From Aureococcus anophagefferens (Eukaryota > Sar > Pelagophyceae > Pelagomonadales > Pelagomonadaceae): a stretch of DNA of 64,000 bases. Positions 61,201-64,000 of this stretch are shown here, in pieces (position 1 is the first letter of the stretch; each line of letters starts with the position of its first letter). The notes below the pieces were generated by a model, which was not told the origin of the DNA, ran no database searches, and saw nothing but the letters and a program-made list of their open reading frames with translations. The position numbers and the translations under genes are program-made. The stretch lies in contig NW_008705566.1 in assembly GCF_000186865.1 (NCBI RefSeq), forward strand, positions 2,411,699-2,475,698, read 5' to 3'.

Positions 61201-64000
61201 GCGCCGGTGGAAGTCGCCGACGCTCGCGATGACGAGGGCGCCCGTGGCCCGGTCGAGGGCCAGCGCGGCGCCCGCGCCCGGCGGCGGGAACGCCTGAGCG
61301 TCGAGCGCGTCCGCGGCGTCCACGGCCGCGCCCGCGGCCAGGGCCTTGAGCCCCTCCTTGCGCTTCTTGCCGCGGCCGGGCTTGACGACCTCCGGGAGCA
61401 TGGAGCAGAGCACGCGCTTGGCGCGGCCGTCGACCGCGAGGCAGCGGACCTTGACGACGTCGCCCTTGGCGCACGCGAGCGCGTGCGCCGCCGGCGCGAG
61501 GCAGGGCGTGCCGTCGACATTGCAGGCCACGCGGCCGTCGGCGTCGACGGCCTCGACCAGCGCGTCGTAGGACGCGCCGAGCGCGACGCCCGCGTAGAAC
61601 GGCGGCGCCCCCGCGTCGACGATCGCCGCGGCCGCCTCGAAGAGCGACGCGCCAAAGGCCCCCGCGCCGTCGCGGGGCACGCCGCGCGTGCGCAGCAGGA
61701 TCTTGCCGTCGTCCTCGATCTTGTCCACGCAGCAGCGCACGACGTCGCCGACGGCGAAGCACTCCTCGACGGACGCGATGAATTTGTCCGCGACCAAGGA
61801 CCGCGGCACGAGGCCCCGGAGGCCGCCGCCGAAGGCCACGAAGGCGCCGTAGGGCTTGACGGCCGTCACGGCGCCGACGTAGATCGTGTTCAGGGCCAGG
61901 TCCTCCGCCGCCGTCGGGAAGTCGCCGCCCGACGCCGCGGCCAAGATCGCCGGCGCCGCCGCGATCTTCGCGACGGCGCCGCCGCCGGGGCCCTCGACGA
62001 CGACGCAGGGGAACGTGGGCTTGTCGCCGGCGCCGAGGCGCCGGAGCACGTCGCCGGCGAGGGCCCCGTGGTCGCAGGCGAGCGCCGCGGGCAGCTTCGC
62101 GAGGAACGACGACCCGTCGGGCCGCGCGACGCGGCAGAGGCCCGCGGCCACCGTCGCCGCGGGCGCCCCCGCGGCGCCCGCCGCGCGCTTCTTCTTCGGC
62201 TTCGTCACCACCAACTCCGTGACGCGCGCGGCGTCGAAGCGCTGGCCCGGCGCGACGTCCGCGGCCGCGGCCGCGGACGACGCGGCGTCGTCGTCGCTGA
62301 GCGCGAGGAGCAGCCGCGGCTTCGACGTGCCGTCGGCCCGCGTCTTGGCGACGACGCCGCGCACGGCCACCGTGACGCAGGTGCCGAGGGGGAAGGCCTC
62401 GGCGGCGTCGGAGACGCCGCGCGCGCGGAGCGACTCGGGGCTCACTCGGCCGTGGACGTTCGCGTAAAAGGTCACGGTCAGGCCCCGCGTCGCGTCCGCG
62501 CCCGTGACGAAGCCCACGAAGGAGCCGCCGACGCGCTGTTTGGCGTCGGCGTAGGACGCGAGCTTCGCGCCCGCGTCCTTGACCAGGGACCGCTTCGCCG
62601 TGAGCTCGACGCGGCGCGCCTCGACGCGCAGAACCCTCACGTCGATCACATCGCCCTTCTTCGCGTGCTTCCGCGGGTCGACGCCGCCGCTCTCGGCGAC
62701 GTGCATGTTCGTCAGCGAGCCCGTGAGCGTCTCCGAGAGGCGCGCCTCGACGCCCCAGGACTTGACCGCCAAGACCGTCGCCTTGAGGAGCGCGCCGGCC
62801 TCGAGCTCGTCCTTGCCCAGGGGCACCTCGGGGTCCATGGACTGCTTCACCATGGAGCAGAGCGCCCAGCCCTCGAGGGGCGCCGCGCCGACGACGCGGC
62901 AGTCGACCTCGGCGCCCACCTCGAGGCGGTCCTCGTCGTCGTCGGACGAGCCGTCGTCGCCGTCGCCGGCCTTCTTCTTCTTCGCCTTCTTCTCCGCGGC
63001 GCCGGGCCAGCGGGAGACGTGGACGAAGGCGCCGATCTCCGTGTCGCCGTGGTCGAAGGCGAGGACCGCGCCGACGCGCGGGTCCACGCGGCGGACGACC
63101 GCGCGCCGCGCGAAGGACCCGACGGCCGGCAGCGCGAGCTCACCGCCGTCGACGGCGGCGCCGCCGAGGGACACGAGGTGGGGCACGCAGGTGAGGCGCA
63201 CGACCTTGGCGCTCCGGTCCACGAGGAGCACGCGGCACTCGAGGCGGCTGCCCGGCGCGAAGCGGTCGTCCGCCGCGTAGGCGTCGTCGCCGAGCAGGCC
63301 GTCGAGGTGGTCGCGGTCGACGCAGCCCGCGAGCATGCCGTCGCAGAACGTCACGGTGACGCCGTTGGGCAGCTTCCGCGCCACCGTCGCGGCGACGCGC
63401 TGGCCGACGCAGAGCGCCTGGAGCGTCCACTTCTTCGCGTTGCCGCCGTTGGCCGCGTCCGCGACGGCGCCGTCGCGCGCGAGGGCGACGACGCCGCTCT
63501 CGGCGTCGACCTTGAGCACGCGGCACTCGACCAGAGCGCCCGCGGCCAACTCCCCGTCGCAGTCGCCGCGCTTGAGGAAGCCCGTTGCGCCCGCGACGCC
63601 GACGTCGACGACGTAGCCGCGCGCCTCCGCGGACGTCACGGCGCCGCACAGGGCCGCCACGCGGCCCTTGGCCAGGTCCTCGAGGCGCACGCCGCGCTGC
63701 ACGGACCGCGGCTGCGCCGTGAGCTCGACGCGCTTCGCGCCGCGCGCCGCGCCGGGCGCCGCGCCCGCGCGCGACGTCCGCAGCACCGCGCAGCGCACGA
63801 CGGCGCCGGCTTTGAGCGTGAGCCCGGCGCTGTCGCCGCTGACGAGGTCGACGTGGCCCACGAGGTTGCCCGGCAGCGACACGAGCGCGTTCTTCGCCGA
63901 CGCGCTCCGGACGACGCCGAGCGCGGACATCTCCGAGTGGTAGCTCGCGAACTGGACCTTGACGAGCTTCGCGGGCCGGCCCTTGGACCCGGCCTTGACC
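58252..64000 (-). CDS. RRP5: rRNA biogenesis protein RRP5/PDCD11 (5' end beyond the window)
   Basis: The frame is open from the right edge to the stop at 58252-58254, giving about 1915 residues; an in-frame ATG at 63928-63930 sits inside the first S1-like unit, so the real start is probably outside. At least ten S1 RNA-binding repeats can be followed (for example GNLVGHVDLVSGDSAGLTLKAGAVVRCAVL, LTGLVTRVEAYGVFVKLDDA ... LAHKSQLSDDFVKDVATLFAKGDRVKAKVL). An acidic Asp/Glu tract at ~59220-59490 separates them from C-terminal HAT/TPR repeats (YERLLVTEWNAAATWIAYAKLLVTESDATGARGVLERAL ... AFEEAHGDAASADAVKDLARAYVQKQQAAMDEDD). Rrp5 is required for early cleavages of pre-rRNA for both subunits in the nucleolus. 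No introns are apparent in the visible part. Confidence 0.92.
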   Translation of the reverse strand, partial: VKAGSKGRPAKLVKVQFASYHSEMSALGVVRSASAKNALVSLPGNLVGHVDLVSGDSAGLTLKAGAVVRCAVLRTSRAGAAPGAARGAKRVELTAQPRSVQRGVRLEDLAKGRVAALCGAVTSAEARGYVVDVGVAGATGFLKRGDCDGELAAGALVECRVLKVDAESGVVALARDGAVADAANGGNAKKWTLQALCVGQRVAATVARKLPNGVTVTFCDGMLAGCVDRDHLDGLLGDDAYAADDRFAPGSRLECRVLLVDRSAKVVRLTCVPHLVSLGGAAVDGGELALPAVGSFARRAVVRRVDPRVGAVLAFDHGDTEIGAFVHVSRWPGAAEKKAKKKKAGDGDDGSSDDDEDRLEVGAEVDCRVVGAAPLEGWALCSMVKQSMDPEVPLGKDELEAGALLKATVLAVKSWGVEARLSETLTGSLTNMHVAESGGVDPRKHAKKGDVIDVRVLRVEARRVELTAKRSLVKDAGAKLASYADAKQRVGGSFVGFVTGADATRGLTVTFYANVHGRVSPESLRARGVSDAAEAFPLGTCVTVAVRGVVAKTRADGTSKPRLLLALSDDDAASSAAAAADVAPGQRFDAARVTELVVTKPKKKRAAGAAGAPAATVAAGLCRVARPDGSSFLAKLPAALACDHGALAGDVLRRLGAGDKPTFPCVVVEGPGGGAVAKIAAAPAILAAASGGDFPTAAEDLALNTIYVGAVTAVKPYGAFVAFGGGLRGLVPRSLVADKFIASVEECFAVGDVVRCCVDKIEDDGKILLRTRGVPRDGAGAFGASLFEAAAAIVDAGAPPFYAGVALGASYDALVEAVDADGRVACNVDGTPCLAPAAHALACAKGDVVKVRCLAVDGRAKRVLCSMLPEVVKPGRGKKRKEGLKALAAGAAVDAADALDAQAFPPPGAGAALALDRATGALVIASVGDFHRRGEAVPAAVEGFVVARPGAAEPRFGGSPFGHLAVVHAAVDAHAEDQPRHRRGSIAVDPDAGDEERARRPAGKKHLPATDVAALEVGDAVHGRVIKVSAEAIALSVRVEGGEDARVRCQLHASDCFVASVARVSDAPEAMTEPSSTLGAAHPFHDVRQGAVLHCVLLAKRQDKGLTLLDLGLGKKCARKGRGADDVAAYLAQAGASGACLPAGDADAQVCVALAPALKARMALADLAQAAYEAATAGADEPPAFYDAAAKAAGAAALEAARSAARVDVAAAPGSKHAVTSWLDGAGAPRALAPGDVVVAVAVEGLAPRRGRKQLGELDAAFSLPGSVDGVCAATELADAGAWSDRPRGPAPGAAVRCVVLEMVKGTAHVSLRPSRLARASTAPDAKPKVGDVRPGFVVGADKKAGVFVELARNVVGRVLLKDLADSYVADVPGTFPVGRLVAPVVTRVADDGKLDLSLRPSAIDKEGAVVASIDVGDVLTGLVTRVEAYGVFVKLDDAPRDAASGLAHKSQLSDDFVKDVATLFAKGDRVKAKVLKIDEPAEPGGRRKLSLGLKPSYFDGDDAAMADASDDDDSDGDDDALARADALLADDSGDDDDAMEEDDDDEEDSDEEEGDDVGGLVEDEAEESGDDDDESDDDLDEEEEEEEEEEAGALRWEEDAPAAPSRKKAKKAETSEAALDDEADAAESALLADAGPRTAEDYERLLVTEWNAAATWIAYAKLLVTESDATGARGVLERALKKIGYREEAQRLEAWAALLAHERDHGDAKSLSAAVDRATKNADPTRVLLKLAALHEETSNYDAADAAYARAEKRSRRQGATPDDVWLAHCRSRLLAGAADDARAVLDRAVQACADGGPKAEASLLAKFACLELDVGSADRGRTLFDTTLAKWPKRADLWQLYVAKSLKAGDVAHARAIQMRLAGVNLPPKAMRAALKRFAAFEEAHGDAASADAVKDLARAYVQKQQAAMDEDD

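Overview
The window looks like nuclear DNA of a small, very GC-rich eukaryotic alga. A stramenopile of the pelagophyte type (Aureococcus or a close relative) fits best. The sequence shows about 40 tightly packed protein genes on both strands, few introns, typical eukaryotic proteins (HSF, AP sigma, GPI8, RRS1, RRP5, UCH, NDPK-like), plastid-type leaders with an AF motif after a signal peptide, and a bipartite thylakoid-lumen leader. It also carries short terminal-inverted-repeat elements that act as introns ('introners'); such elements are established for Aureococcus and Micromonas. The organism name is inference.

Layout. 1-8 kb: a multi-pass CSC1/TMEM63-like membrane protein (start cut by the window edge), a SLOG-fold protein (-), an F5/8C-like surface protein, a fatty acid hydroxylase (-) and a Dug3-type glutamine amidotransferase. 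8-17 kb: a YHS protein, an apparently inactive capping-enzyme-like phosphatase, a J protein, a DUF1279/FAM210-like protein (-), a thioesterase-glutathione peroxidase fusion, a UCH deubiquitinase (-), a Gly-rich RRM protein, a 1.4 kb gene-poor stretch bounded by an inverted repeat, and an HSF-type factor. 17-31 kb: a six-exon phospholipase B-like gene, a Cys-repeat plastid protein, an unknown protein (-), a lumenal protein, an AP sigma subunit with a long insertion (-), a RING-H2/SAP protein, an unknown protein (-), an alpha/beta hydrolase, a plastid TPR/HAT protein and an NDPK-like protein. 31-45 kb: an F-box/propeller-like protein, a type I membrane protein (-), a secreted glycosyltransferase-like protein (-), a TBC-like protein, an MLO-like/EF-hand protein, a UDP-glycosyltransferase, RRS1, a second F-box-like protein (-) and an unknown protein (-). 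45-64 kb: a three-exon GH123/DUF6067-like protein (-), a SAP/coiled-coil protein, a TPT-family transporter (-), GPI8, a RanBP2-zinc-finger/SAM protein (-), an EF-hand/Hint protein, a UBL-VWA protein (-), an arylamine N-acetyltransferase, and RRP5 (-), which runs off the right edge.

The most striking system is the set of four introner elements at 1578-1780, 6627-6829, 41009-41200 and 47733-47924. They form two families, with identical lengths within each family (203 bp and 192 bp). Each is flanked by an 8-bp target duplication and lies in a coding frame that is restored exactly if the element plus one duplication copy is spliced out. The element supplies the 3' splice site (the CAG end of its inverted repeat) and the duplicated host sequence supplies the 5' splice site. 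The two families share an internal core but carry it in opposite orientations relative to the host gene. About half of the introns deduced here begin with GC rather than GT.

Neighbouring genes show no operon logic. Many are divergent pairs with 60-240 bp between starts, and several convergent pairs nearly touch or overlap at their stops. Four genes (31.5-33.2, 43.6-44.5, 48.9-49.6 and 57.4-58.2 kb) have visibly lower GC and more A/T-ending codons than the rest.
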